Below are positions 25,436 through 34,719 of a stretch of DNA of 64,000 bases, piece by piece (within the stretch, counting starts at the first letter, position 1; the number at the start of each line of letters is the position of its first letter). Below the pieces are notes generated by a model. The model made no database searches. It saw only the letters and a list, made by a program, of their open reading frames with translations, and was not told the origin of the DNA. Made by a program: the position numbers and the translations under genes. The stretch lies in assembly GCA_006226545.1 (NCBI GenBank), contig SBGR01000071.1, positions 1 through 64,000 on the forward strand, written 5' to 3'. The stretch is from Bacteroidota bacterium. GTDB taxonomy: Bacteria > Bacteroidota > Bacteroidia > UBA8524.

Positions 25436-26248
25436 TTAGCGAAGGAAAACCAGGTACATGTAAAGTACCGGTATCGCTATAAAAAAACCATCAAAACGAT
25501 CCATTAATCCACCGTGACCGGGCATGATATTTCCAGAATCTTTAATACCTATTTTTCGCTTCCACATAGACTCGGTTAAGTCGCCAAGCGTGCCAAATAC
25601 AGCGATGATGGCACCCGTAACGAGCCAAGTTTTTAAATCCAAACTCAAGCTCTTTAGTGAATAGGCCCAAGCGGCAGCCAAGCACAATACCACACCGCCA
25701 ATGAGTCCTTCCCAAGTTTTCTTTGGAGACACCTGTGGGAATAAAGGATGTTTGCCAAAAGCCCTTCCGCTGAGGTAAGCACCGGTATCGTTTACCCAAA
25801 AAAGAATAAATACACCTAATAATTGCGACCAACCGGAGCCCTTCAATTGCAATTTTTCAATTCCGGGCAAGAGCATCATTGGAAAGACGATATAAAACAG
25901 ACCGAGTAGAATTAAACCGGCATTCTTGAAATTGTCTTCTTTGGGTTGAAAGAGTCCCAAAAGCAATAGAAAATAAGGCAGGAGAAAAAGGTAAGGCAAA
26001 TAGCGAAGCAAAGCGCCTTCTTGCAATATAGAATAAGCTACGACCAGGTATAAAAAGATGCCACAGAGCAATCCCAACAAACGAAGATTGGGCGCGTCTG
26101 GAAGGCTGTTTTTGTAAAACTCCCACAAGGCCACCCCTGTTACAATGGCAAAGACCGGAATGAAATACTTAAGTCCCAGCAGTAAACTCCCTATTACGAT
26201 AATCACATAGAGGGCCCCTGACAAGGTGCGTTGCATAAAGTTATTCAT
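25436..26248 (-). CDS. cdsA: Phosphatidate cytidylyltransferase
   Basis: 270 residues with about eight membrane helices. The CdsA signature is complete: SPKKTWEGLIGG, GTLGDLTESMWKRKIGIKD and MPGHGGLMDRFDG. It makes CDP-diacylglycerol from phosphatidate and CTP, the branch point for all phospholipids. It overlaps the DUF2007 gene by 8 bp and is the last of a three-gene operon (CPBP protease, DUF2007, cdsA). Confidence 0.96.
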   Translation of the reverse strand: MNNFMQRTLSGALYVIIVIGSLLLGLKYFIPVFAIVTGVALWEFYKNSLPDAPNLRLLGLLCGIFLYLVVAYSILQEGALLRYLPYLFLLPYFLLLLGLFQPKEDNFKNAGLILLGLFYIVFPMMLLPGIEKLQLKGSGWSQLLGVFILFWVNDTGAYLSGRAFGKHPLFPQVSPKKTWEGLIGGVVLCLAAAWAYSLKSLSLDLKTWLVTGAIIAVFGTLGDLTESMWKRKIGIKDSGNIMPGHGGLMDRFDGFFIAIPVLYMYLVFLR

Positions 26249-26450
26249 TGTTCAAATTCTCCAATAGGTTTAAGGCATCGTGCGCCTGATTGAGGTGGCA
26301 ATAAAGTTCAAATTGACCAAAACTTTGGTACATGGAGTCTTGCTTGTTGATGATAACCGTCAAAATTCCCTGCTCCTCCAAGTATCCTTGGCTGATAGCA
26401 GCTAAATCGCGGTTAACGTAAGTGTTTAACAGAATCCAGTTTTCATTCAT
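26241..26450 (-). CDS. DUF2007 family small protein
   Basis: 69 residues with the fold of the DUF2007 (putative signal-transducing PII-like) family: WILLNTYVNRDLAAISQGYL followed by an edge strand VIINKQD and the acidic C-terminal helix. It overlaps both neighbours by 8 bp, so translation is coupled. The next gene encodes CdsA, a frequent partner in Bacteroidota. Molecular role unknown. Confidence 0.8.
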   Translation of the reverse strand: MNENWILLNTYVNRDLAAISQGYLEEQGILTVIINKQDSMYQSFGQFELYCHLNQAHDALNLLENLNNE

Positions 26451-27381
26451 CTTGAGCGCCTTGGTATTGGCGATGCAGATACCACAGTAAACCCATCAGG
26501 GCTAAAATGCTCAAGCCAATAATCCAATACGGATAGCTTTCTGTAGTAACGTCTTCGCTTTGTTCCAATTTAAACAAAACCAAGGAGATAAAGTTATTGG
26601 TAAAATGCGCAATAATTGGAATCCAGATATTTCCAGTCCAAAGTACCAAGTATCCAAACACAGCCCCCATCAAGATAATGGAAAGGAGGTTATAGGCCGA
26701 GAAGTGCACCAAGCCAAAGAGCACGGCCGATACCCACACGGACACATGGGCATTTCTGGAAAGGTTAAAGAGTTGCTTTGGTAAGGCTCTGCGGAAAAAT
26801 AGTTCTTCGCTCACGGCAGGAATTACAGCCACAATTAAACTTTGAACAATCAAGTCTAAGATGCTGTCACCACGCATCAATAAGGATTGCAATTCCAGCA
26901 CATGTTCTTGGGTTTCCCTCAAGCTTTTTTCAATTTCTTGATAGGCTTCCGGCCAAGTGATGCCATAAAATAAATCGGCTAAGGCATTGATTCCGGGGAT
27001 CGCTAAAACCGCTGCTAATACCGCAAAGCCAATGTTTTTAAGCTTAGGTTTTTTCTTCAATCCGGCATACTCCCAGAATGGCTCTTGATCGCGCATGGCC
27101 ATGTACATCACCGGAAAGATAAAAGCGCCAATTGCCGAGAAGGCTTGAATAAGCTGAGAAGCATGTACATAGCGCATATCCGATTTGAGCAATTCGCTGT
27201 TCAGTAAATTTTCCCACTCCAGCGACCAGATTACCGTGCTTAGCCAAGACGCGAGCATCTGCATAACCACGGCGCCAAACATACCTGTCATGATTAAAAC
27301 AATCACCTGAAGCAAGCGGTACAACCAATGATCTCTCAATTGTTCCATTCCAAATTCGGGTTGCTCCTGATTGTTTTCCAT
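26443..27381 (-). CDS. CPBP family intramembrane metalloprotease
   Basis: 312 residues with about eight membrane helices. The Abi/CPBP motifs are intact: motif 1 EELFFRRAL (the Glu pair and Arg), motif 2 FGLVHFSAYNLL (His) and motif 3 HFTNNF (His, Asn). These supply the catalytic Glu and the metal ligands of Rce1-type proteases. Substrates are unknown; relatives process prenylated or bacteriocin-like peptides or help in envelope maintenance. It heads the operon with DUF2007 and cdsA. The 36-bp gap to the divergent dusB shows no good promoter on this strand. Confidence 0.9.
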   Translation of the reverse strand: MENNQEQPEFGMEQLRDHWLYRLLQVIVLIMTGMFGAVVMQMLASWLSTVIWSLEWENLLNSELLKSDMRYVHASQLIQAFSAIGAFIFPVMYMAMRDQEPFWEYAGLKKKPKLKNIGFAVLAAVLAIPGINALADLFYGITWPEAYQEIEKSLRETQEHVLELQSLLMRGDSILDLIVQSLIVAVIPAVSEELFFRRALPKQLFNLSRNAHVSVWVSAVLFGLVHFSAYNLLSIILMGAVFGYLVLWTGNIWIPIIAHFTNNFISLVLFKLEQSEDVTTESYPYWIIGLSILALMGLLWYLHRQYQGAQDE

Positions 27382-27389
27382 GGGTGTTT

Positions 27390-27397
27390 TATCTTTG
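27390..27397 (+). promoter_or_regulatory. -7 box of dusB
   Basis: TATCTTTG, a perfect TAnnTTTG, 20 bases before the TTG start. No TTG at 19-21 bases upstream (the nearest is at 16), so the promoter is incomplete. Confidence 0.45.
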
Positions 27398-27417
27398 TAC
27401 CTTAATTCAAGGCAAAA

Positions 27418-28410
27418 TTGGTAAAAATAGCCGACATAGAACTAGGAGAATTTCCAATTCTGCTCGCCCCGATGGAAGATGTGAGTGATCCGCCCTTCCG
27501 ATTCGTGTGCAAGCAAAATGGTGTAGACCTGATGTATACCGAGTTTGTAAGCTCTGAGGGCTTGATTCGGCACGCGGCTAAAAGCACCCAAAAACTAGAC
27601 ATCTTCGAATACGAACGCCCAATTGGTATTCAGCTCTTTGGAAGCGAAATAGGTTCCATGAAAGAAGCAGCTGAAATCGCAACGGCAGCAAACCCTAACC
27701 TTATCGACATCAATTACGGTTGTCCGGTGAAAGCCGTTGCCTGCAAAGGTGCGGGTGCAGCATTGCTTCAAGACATTCCCAAAATGGTGGAGATGACAGC
27801 CGAAGTGGTCAAAAGCACCCATTTGCCGGTCACTGTGAAGACCCGTTTGGGCTGGGACGACAATACAAAAAACATTGTGGAGGTGGCTGAGCGATTGCAA
27901 GACATCGGTATTCAGGCTTTGAGCATACACGGGCGCACCAGAAAGCAGATGTACAAAGGTTCTGCTGATTGGTCTTTGATAGGTGAGGTAAAAAACAATC
28001 CACGCATTCACATTCCCATCTTCGGCAATGGCGATATAGACTCACCCGAGAAAGCGGTTGAAATGAAAAATCGTTATGGGGTTGATGGAGTAATGATTGG
28101 CCGAGCATCCATTGGTTATCCGTGGATATTCAGAGAAATCAAACATTATATCAAAACAGGTGAGGTGCTTGCAGGCCCGTCTATAAAAGAACGCGTGGAT
28201 GTATGCCGAACCCATCTCCAGAAATCCATTGAGTGGAAGGGTGAACATGTGGGGATTGTTGAAATGCGCCGCCACTATGCGAACTACTTTAAAGGGCTGG
28301 ATCATTTCAAGCCCTACCGCATGACTTTAGTCCAGTCTTATGATATAGCCGAGATTCACCAGGTGCTCACGGAAGTGGAGGAACATTACAACGCACTTCC
28401 GGTGGAATAG
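27418..28410 (+). CDS. dusB: tRNA-dihydrouridine synthase B
   Basis: 330 residues. FMN-binding TIM barrel beginning LAPMEDVSDPPFRFVC. The active-site Cys lies in INYGCPVKAVACKGAGAALL, FMN-phosphate contacts are in SIHGRTRKQMYKG and GNGDIDSPEKA, and the barrel ends DGVMIGRASIGYPWIF. A C-terminal helical tRNA-binding domain follows. It reduces uridine in the tRNA D loop with NADPH. The start is TTG at 27418: the family begins a few residues before this barrel strand and no ATG is available in frame. Confidence 0.95.
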   Translation: MVKIADIELGEFPILLAPMEDVSDPPFRFVCKQNGVDLMYTEFVSSEGLIRHAAKSTQKLDIFEYERPIGIQLFGSEIGSMKEAAEIATAANPNLIDINYGCPVKAVACKGAGAALLQDIPKMVEMTAEVVKSTHLPVTVKTRLGWDDNTKNIVEVAERLQDIGIQALSIHGRTRKQMYKGSADWSLIGEVKNNPRIHIPIFGNGDIDSPEKAVEMKNRYGVDGVMIGRASIGYPWIFREIKHYIKTGEVLAGPSIKERVDVCRTHLQKSIEWKGEHVGIVEMRRHYANYFKGLDHFKPYRMTLVQSYDIAEIHQVLTEVEEHYNALPVE

Positions 28411-28513
28411 GCGTAAATGAGATTCGCGTAAATTCTTTTTAGATGCAGCCATTCGGGTTGACCAGCAGTCAATCTCCCGAAGAGAAAATGTATTTTGCGC
28501 ATTGAAATCAAAC

Positions 28514-30991
28514 ATGAAAAAGGTTCTGAGTATTAGTCTTTTGCTTGGCATAGCTGGCGTTAGCGCGGTTTTTATGCTAAGCAAAACAGAAGAGAAAGTA
28601 GAAAAGCCTCGAAAAGGTCCGGGCTTTTTCGATTTTATCAAAGAAGTACAAGGCATTCCGCCTGCTGGTGTTGTCAGCGCTTGGCAACAAAACAGTGCAC
28701 AGTATAAAAATCAAAATTCACCGCTGGATAGTGTTATAGAAGTTGGCCCGTACAACGTAGGTGGCCGCACGCGTGCCATCTTGTGGGATAAATTCAATCC
28801 GGGCCATATCATGGTTGGAGGTATCTCCGGTGGTATGTGGAACTCTAGCGATAGTGGTAGACATTGGACCGCACTCAACGACCAAGAAATTACCCTCAAC
28901 GTATCGCATGTAACCCAAAGCCCATTCGATCAAAACATTATTTACTACAGCACAGGTGAAGGTTCAGGAAATTCTTCAGCAGCTCCGGGTGCCGGTATTT
29001 TTAAAAGTACCGATGGCGGACAAACCTTTGCTCAGTTGCCTGCTACAGCCAATGGCACGTTTGATTATGCCTGGCGAATTTGCCACAGTTTAGTGGATAG
29101 CCATACCATTTACGTGGCAACCGGTAATTCAGGTTTATACCGCTCTAAAGATGCCGGACAAAGTTTTGAACGCGTCTATGCAACAACACGTGAAGTGCAT
29201 GATGTTGAGGTTTTTGAAGACTCAACCGTTATGTTCACCGTACGCGGTATCGGTATCTTCACCAGCAAAAATGCAGAGCCTTCTACCATCACGCAAATGA
29301 CTCAAGGCTTGCCAAATTCCAATACGTTTGGTCGTGTGGAATTAGCTTATTGCGGCAGTCAGCAAAATGTGATGTACGCGGCTTTCAGTAATTTTAGCAA
29401 TAACGACCTAAGCGAACTTTACCGAAGCAATGATAGCGGCTATACTTGGACGGCAACCACCACCAACCCAACCAATAAAGGTGGTACCTTCAGCTTTACT
29501 TGGTATTGTTTGGCTTTGCAAGTGAAATACGATGATCCGGATCAAGTCTTGATTGGCAGCGTAAATATTATGTATACTTCGGATGCCGGTATCAACTGGA
29601 AGGCAGCCCGAAACAGTCATTCTGATTACCATTCCATGGAGGTACATCCGTCTAGACCGGATAAAATCATCATTGGCAACGATGGCGGTGTGCACGAGTA
29701 CAACTGGAATACAGTTTCCAATAGTTTTGTTGATTTGAACGAAGGACTGAACATCACCCAGTTTTATGCTGGCGGTTATGGTCCGCAAGGCTATGATTTG
29801 ATTGGCGGAACACAAGATAACGGTACCCATCAGAGTCGTGATTTAGCAGATTCTTTCTCGAAAGTGTATGGAGCGGATGGCTCTTATGCTCATATCCATC
29901 AGCAAAAAGATCCGGTAGCTTACCTGTCTTGGCAGAATGGAATGATTCGTAAAACGTTGGATTACCGCACTAAGAGCCCAGCCACCTTCAGTATTTTGAA
30001 TGAATTGGATGGGAACAGAGACAATACAGTAGACGATGGTGCCTGGTTTATCAATCCGTTTACCGTCAATTACAAAGACGGTGAGCAGGTTTATTACGTA
30101 ACGCGCAGACGTTTATGGAGATCCAATACAGGCGGTATCTTATGGGATCCGGCTACCAATAATATCAATAGCGGTTCTGCACAAACCCCATTTGCAGTGG
30201 GCATCTCCAACCAAGTGAGCCCTATGGCTTTTGTGGGAGGGTCAAACGGTTTATTCTACCGAATTAAAAACGTGAGTTTTGAAACGCCGGGTAAGGAAGA
30301 AAACCTGCGTAACCTTTCTCCTGTGGAGATTAGAACCAGCTTTATCTCAAGCATCAAAGTAAGCCCGATTACCAATTCAGTGGTGTATATCTCCATGTCG
30401 AATTACTCCACGGTTTCTCGCTTGTGGCGCATCGATAAAGCAGACCAAGACACGCCGGTTTGGACGAATATCGGAGCCGGGTTGCCTAGCAATTTGCCGG
30501 TGAACTGGGTGGAAGTGGATCCTGCCTCTCCTGATTCTGTGATTTTGGTCGGAACCAATAACGGTTTATACTATTCAGTTGATGCAGGTACAACGTGGGC
30601 CAAGGATGATCGTATTCCAAGCACCACGGTAGACATGATTCAGGTGCGTGAGTCAGACCGCAGGGTATTTATCTTTACCCACGGTAGAGGCTCTTTTGTT
30701 GCACGCTTAACACCGTACGGTAAACCGGTGCCGGATTATAATGCAGTATCCGTTCAATCGGTTAAGCCTGCTGAAGCCAAAGTATATCCGAATCCGGCTA
30801 CGGATAGGATTAGCTTGGTATGGGATGGAACTCAGAACAGCCGTCATTTTGTGGTGGTTGATGCACAAGGGAAACAGATTTTGAAAGGCCAATGTGCGCC
30901 GGGTGAGGAAATTCAACTTGGAAATCAAGTTCCCGGAATCTACTACATCAAGGTGGAAGGCATTGAAGCGAAGAAATTCCTGATTCAATAA
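28514..30991 (+). CDS. T9SS cargo with BNR/sortilin-type beta-propeller repeats
   Basis: 825 residues from the ATG at 28514; an upstream TTG at 28502 in frame is less likely. A signal peptide or anchor (KKVLSISLLLGIAGVSAVFM) is followed by a long propeller region with Asp-box style repeats: SSDSGRHWTAL, STDGGQTFAQL, SKDAGQSFERV, SNDSGYTWTA, SDAGINWKA and SVDAGTTWAKD. The tail (from about 750) is a type A sorting domain, KVYPNPATDRISLVW to GIYYIKVEGIEAKKFLIQ, so it should be exported by T9SS. The fold resembles sialidase/VPS10 propellers, but no catalytic set is evident. The 103-bp gap upstream shows only a degenerate -7 box. A bidirectional terminator follows. Confidence 0.88.
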   Translation: MKKVLSISLLLGIAGVSAVFMLSKTEEKVEKPRKGPGFFDFIKEVQGIPPAGVVSAWQQNSAQYKNQNSPLDSVIEVGPYNVGGRTRAILWDKFNPGHIMVGGISGGMWNSSDSGRHWTALNDQEITLNVSHVTQSPFDQNIIYYSTGEGSGNSSAAPGAGIFKSTDGGQTFAQLPATANGTFDYAWRICHSLVDSHTIYVATGNSGLYRSKDAGQSFERVYATTREVHDVEVFEDSTVMFTVRGIGIFTSKNAEPSTITQMTQGLPNSNTFGRVELAYCGSQQNVMYAAFSNFSNNDLSELYRSNDSGYTWTATTTNPTNKGGTFSFTWYCLALQVKYDDPDQVLIGSVNIMYTSDAGINWKAARNSHSDYHSMEVHPSRPDKIIIGNDGGVHEYNWNTVSNSFVDLNEGLNITQFYAGGYGPQGYDLIGGTQDNGTHQSRDLADSFSKVYGADGSYAHIHQQKDPVAYLSWQNGMIRKTLDYRTKSPATFSILNELDGNRDNTVDDGAWFINPFTVNYKDGEQVYYVTRRRLWRSNTGGILWDPATNNINSGSAQTPFAVGISNQVSPMAFVGGSNGLFYRIKNVSFETPGKEENLRNLSPVEIRTSFISSIKVSPITNSVVYISMSNYSTVSRLWRIDKADQDTPVWTNIGAGLPSNLPVNWVEVDPASPDSVILVGTNNGLYYSVDAGTTWAKDDRIPSTTVDMIQVRESDRRVFIFTHGRGSFVARLTPYGKPVPDYNAVSVQSVKPAEAKVYPNPATDRISLVWDGTQNSRHFVVVDAQGKQILKGQCAPGEEIQLGNQVPGIYYIKVEGIEAKKFLIQ

Positions 30992-31008
30992 GGTTTCAGG
31001 TTAAACAA

Positions 31009-31044
31009 TAAAAAAGGCGAAGTTTTCACTTCGCCTTTTCTTTT
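31009..31044. terminator. Bidirectional terminator between convergent genes
   Basis: Perfect 12 bp arms (31012-31023 and 31028-31039) around TTTC, flanked by A and T runs on both sides. It serves the propeller gene on the plus strand and the response regulator on the minus strand. Confidence 0.9.
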
Positions 31045-31786
31045 ATCCTAAGCTTTTGATTTTTGAAGGTGGAACTCCGAAGTATTCTTTGTACGAATTA
31101 CTGAAGTAACTTAAGCTGTTAAATCCAACGGCCATCGCTATTTCAGAAAGGAATCCTGCGTCTTGCTGAATAAGCTGACGGGCTTTTTCTAAGCGGAACT
31201 CACGAATAAGCTGAGAGGTGGTTTTTCCGGTTAAGCTTTTAATCTTTTTCTGGATGGACGAACGGGAGTAGCCAATTTCTTTCGCTAAATCATCAATAGA
31301 GAAATTGAAGTTGTCTATGTTCTTTTCCACCGCTTGAATCACTTTTCTCAAGAATACATCGTCTTTCGATTCAACGTCTTCTTCAGAAGGAGAGATTTTT
31401 ATCTTTTGCAATACACGCTTTCTGTTGTTGATGGCGGAACGCGCTCTAGCGAGCAATTCATCAAATTCGAATGGCTTGGTAACGTAATCGTCGGCACCAA
31501 TCTCCAAACCTTTTACTTTCGATTCAAGCATGCCTTTAGCCGTGAGTAGAATCACCGGTAAGTGCATGGTGCGCGCGTCTTTTTTTATGGCATCAAGCAT
31601 TTCAAAGCCGTCCATCACAGGCATGATGACGTCAGAAATGATTAGATCAGGAATGATCTCCCTTGCTTTCTCATAACCCACGCTGCCGTTTTCGGCGGTG
31701 AATACGGTGAAGCTTCGGTTTTCGAAGAGTTCCGCTAGGTTTTCCCTGATATCGGCTTCGTCTTCAACTAGTAATATACGGTCCAT
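31043..31786 (-). CDS. Response regulator with AraC-type DNA-binding domain
   Basis: 247 residues. The receiver (1-120) has LLVEDEADIREN, phospho-acceptor Asp in LIISDVIMPVMDGFEML, and Lys in YVTKPFEFDEL. The AraC/XylS HTH (about 145-245) has IDDLAKEIGYSRSSIQKKIK and a second helix pair ending AMAVGFNSLSYFSNSYKEYF. It follows the PAS/GAF kinase after 9 bases, so the two form a cognate pair. It should bind DNA directly. Targets are unknown; the nearest candidates are the convergent propeller gene and the envelope gene at 34720. Confidence 0.95.
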   Translation of the reverse strand: MDRILLVEDEADIRENLAELFENRSFTVFTAENGSVGYEKAREIIPDLIISDVIMPVMDGFEMLDAIKKDARTMHLPVILLTAKGMLESKVKGLEIGADDYVTKPFEFDELLARARSAINNRKRVLQKIKISPSEEDVESKDDVFLRKVIQAVEKNIDNFNFSIDDLAKEIGYSRSSIQKKIKSLTGKTTSQLIREFRLEKARQLIQQDAGFLSEIAMAVGFNSLSYFSNSYKEYFGVPPSKIKSLG

Positions 31787-31795
31787 TTGAGCCTC

Positions 31796-34564
31796 CTATT
31801 TTGGCAAGGTAATAATAATATCTGTTTTCGTATTCAACTCACTCTCGATACGAATCTGTCCCTTATGCAATTGTACGATTTCTTTCGTAATGACTAGACC
31901 CAATCCGGTACCCGGTATACTGATGGCATTTTTAGACCTGAAGAAAGACTGGAAAATCTTGTCTGTATCCGATTTCGGAATGCCTATGCCATAGTCGGTA
32001 ACCCTGATGCTCACACTATCTGCTTGAGTATAATCCAGGCATAATTCAGGGTTCGCTTTGCCTTCCGAATACTTGAACGCATTGGAAACCAAATTCAGTA
32101 TCACGTGGTTCATTAGCGATGGATCATATGAGATAGGCGAAGGCTTTCCTTGCTGAGTAAATACAATGTTTCGACCATCGGATTGAAGCGAGAAATGTTC
32201 GTGAATTAACTCAGTGATAAATCCGCTTAAATCACCTTTGGCCGGTTCAAAAGGCGATTTTCCGGCATCAAATCGACCTAGTATCAATACATCATTCATC
32301 AGACGGGTTACGCGTTCAATCTGATTTTTGATTCGATCAAAGTGCTTTTTACTCTTCTCTAAGGTTTCTTTTTTCAGTCCGGACGTATACTCTTCCAAAA
32401 GCTGAACGCTCGATCGTATGGTGGTTAATGGTGTGCGGAATTCATGCGATGCCATGGAAATAAAGTCCGACTTTAAGTCGTTCAATTCCTTTTGTTTAAG
32501 CAAGGCCTTTTGAAGGGATTGTTCTGCTTTTTTATGGCTACTGATATCGCGCGTGGTGCTTTGGATAATTTGGCCTTCGCTACCTTCTTTTCCGATGGTG
32601 GTAAACTGCGTTTCCAACCAGATGAATTTGCCGTTTTTCATTTTCATCCGGTAGCTGCTTCTTCCGTTGCGGCATTCTTTCTCAGAAAACCACGGAATCT
32701 CCTGGGTATTGTTTGAGCGATGGAATACCTCGTTGGGTTTTTTTCCAACCAGCTCATCCGGCGAATAACCTAAGATCTTACTTACTGAAGGTGAGACATA
32801 GACAAATTCACAATCGGCATTTTGCAAACAAACCATGTCGCTGATATTATCAGAGATGAGACGGTATTTCTCTTCGCTCTGTTCCAGCTTTCGTTCGGCA
32901 AGTCGCCTTTGCGAAACGTCGATGATGGTTCCTAAGATATAAGGTTCGCCTTCTTGGCGTTGCATGCTTCGGGCATAGATTTCTGCCCAATATTCTTCAG
33001 CATCGGCTCTTTGTATACGGACAGAAATATTCTTGTAGGCATGTGGCGACTTAAATAGTTCGCGCGTCATGTTTTTGAAACCGTTTACATCATCCGGGTG
33101 AAGGTAATAATCCAACTTTTGGTTGAGCGATTCTTCCGGCGTATAGCCGCTTAAGCTATACCAGGCTGTGCTAAGAAAACTAATCTTTCCTTTTTTGTTT
33201 AACTGAAATACTGTTTCTCTCAGGTTTTCAACCAGTTCAATATACCTGTTCTGACTTTCCTTTATGCGTATTTGGTAGTTCTTTTCGAGGGTGATATCGG
33301 TATTGGAACCGGCAATTCGGATTACTTTGCCTAGAAGGTCTTTCTGAGGCTTAGCATTCACCTTAACCCAAAGAATGGAGCCGCTTTTATGCAGTAGCCT
33401 AAATTCTTTGTCGTGCATCTCTTCGCCTTTTTTCAAGGTATTGGAAAGGTTGGCATACAAGCCTTCTAGGTCGTTGGGGTGAACCAACATGCCCAAATCG
33501 AACTCATTTCCACTCAGCTCATGGCGCTCATAACCGAGTAATTCCAAGAATTGTGGCGAATAGTAGATACGTTCTTTGCTAACATCGTAATCCCATAAGC
33601 TGTCTTTGGATCCTAAAATGGCCGATTCAAGCTGATCGTTTTTCCGTTGCAATTCGTCGCGTAGCTCCTTTCTATTGAGAATGGCAGATAGCGTATTGGC
33701 AAGCAATCCCAAAGCAGCAACCTCTTCCTCATCCCAAATTCGTTCGGTTTTGCAATCGTCGAAGCCAAGAAATCCCCAGAGCTCATTTTCCTTCAAAATG
33801 GGTATCGCAATCATCGACTTGGTCTTTCGGGCATCCATCAATTCTTTTGTGCGCCCTTTGAAAGCAGAGGCTAGTCGAGTGTACGACTCATGGGCTTTCA
33901 GTGTTTTAAGAAAGTCGGGAAATATGCTGTATCCTAAAAAGGAAATATCGTCTGTATTATCTGGTAGCCCGCGTCTGTTCCATTGCGCTAACAATTGGGC
34001 ATAGGTTTCTTCCGAATCGGGTAAATAACTGTTTTCGTAGATATAACAACGGTCTGCACTTACGCTTTTGCCAATCTGCGATACCACTTCACCCAGAGCC
34101 TCGTAAAGGTTGTCCGCGCTAATCAAAAGGTTGGCGCACCGAGAGGTAGCCTTAAGTGTTTGTCCTTGACGGTAGATACGCTGCCGGGCATCATTGGTTT
34201 CGCTAAAGTAGATGCTTAGCGATGGACCGAGCAAATCTAAACCCTTGATGCAGCGACTACTTATTTTGAGTACAAGTTCTTCGTCTTCCGACTTGGACAC
34301 AATGGTATAGCCCTCCCAGCTTTGATTTCGCAAACACTGTGAGGTAATTTGATCCCAGGTATCATCACCAATAAACAGCGATTTTACTATGCCCGAGGCC
34401 GGATTTTGACTGTTGATGGAAAAGAAGCTGTAGAAGGTATCCGATGCAAAAAGGACATTCCCTTCAATATTGGTTAGCACCATAGGCAAAGCCGATTTTC
34501 TGCTAAGCAGTGCTTCGTCTTGTACGGAGAGGTATCCGCTTTGCTTTCCCCCATTATTGGCCAT
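31796..34564 (-). CDS. Multi-PAS/GAF sensor histidine kinase
   Basis: 922 residues, no membrane segment. Domains in order: PAS (about 25-130), GAF (about 145-300, with IAIPILKENELWGFLGFDD), three further PAS/PAC units (about 305-430, 435-560, 565-690; each with a WV or WLE PAC motif such as SILWVKVNAKP), DHp with His in SMASHEFRTPLTTIRSS, and a GHKL ATPase (LNLVSNAFKYS, DYGIGIP, GTGLGLVITKEIV). A cytoplasmic sensor that may integrate several small ligands or redox states. The partner regulator follows directly. A -7 box lies 4 bases before the ATG, so the mRNA may be leaderless. Confidence 0.95.
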   Translation of the reverse strand: MANNGGKQSGYLSVQDEALLSRKSALPMVLTNIEGNVLFASDTFYSFFSINSQNPASGIVKSLFIGDDTWDQITSQCLRNQSWEGYTIVSKSEDEELVLKISSRCIKGLDLLGPSLSIYFSETNDARQRIYRQGQTLKATSRCANLLISADNLYEALGEVVSQIGKSVSADRCYIYENSYLPDSEETYAQLLAQWNRRGLPDNTDDISFLGYSIFPDFLKTLKAHESYTRLASAFKGRTKELMDARKTKSMIAIPILKENELWGFLGFDDCKTERIWDEEEVAALGLLANTLSAILNRKELRDELQRKNDQLESAILGSKDSLWDYDVSKERIYYSPQFLELLGYERHELSGNEFDLGMLVHPNDLEGLYANLSNTLKKGEEMHDKEFRLLHKSGSILWVKVNAKPQKDLLGKVIRIAGSNTDITLEKNYQIRIKESQNRYIELVENLRETVFQLNKKGKISFLSTAWYSLSGYTPEESLNQKLDYYLHPDDVNGFKNMTRELFKSPHAYKNISVRIQRADAEEYWAEIYARSMQRQEGEPYILGTIIDVSQRRLAERKLEQSEEKYRLISDNISDMVCLQNADCEFVYVSPSVSKILGYSPDELVGKKPNEVFHRSNNTQEIPWFSEKECRNGRSSYRMKMKNGKFIWLETQFTTIGKEGSEGQIIQSTTRDISSHKKAEQSLQKALLKQKELNDLKSDFISMASHEFRTPLTTIRSSVQLLEEYTSGLKKETLEKSKKHFDRIKNQIERVTRLMNDVLILGRFDAGKSPFEPAKGDLSGFITELIHEHFSLQSDGRNIVFTQQGKPSPISYDPSLMNHVILNLVSNAFKYSEGKANPELCLDYTQADSVSIRVTDYGIGIPKSDTDKIFQSFFRSKNAISIPGTGLGLVITKEIVQLHKGQIRIESELNTKTDIIITLPK

Positions 34565-34568
34565 AGGA

Positions 34569-34576
34569 CAAATATA
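34569..34576 (-). promoter_or_regulatory. -7 box directly before the sensor kinase start
   Basis: TATATTTG on the minus strand, perfect TAnnTTTG. Only 4 bases separate it from the ATG at 34564, predicting a transcript start within 1-3 bases of the start codon. No clear -33 element. Confidence 0.45.
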
Positions 34577-34620
34577 GTGAGGTTGAGGTTAAGGAATGAG
34601 GATAAGGCTAAGGTTAAGGG
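34576..34620. repeat. Degenerate GAGGTTAAGG repeat tract
   Basis: About six imperfect copies of a 6-8 base word related to GAGGTTAAGG or GATAAGGCTAAGG in the 155-bp gap between the kinase and the next gene. No ORF or RNA seen in the rest of the gap. Confidence 0.5.
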
Positions 34621-34719
34621 ACATGTTAATTTCCAATTACCGGACCTGCTGCCTGTGCCTCACGACTTAAAACAGCTTATGGATATGCTTTATCTTTCTG
34701 GCAAAGGGCAGGTTAAAGT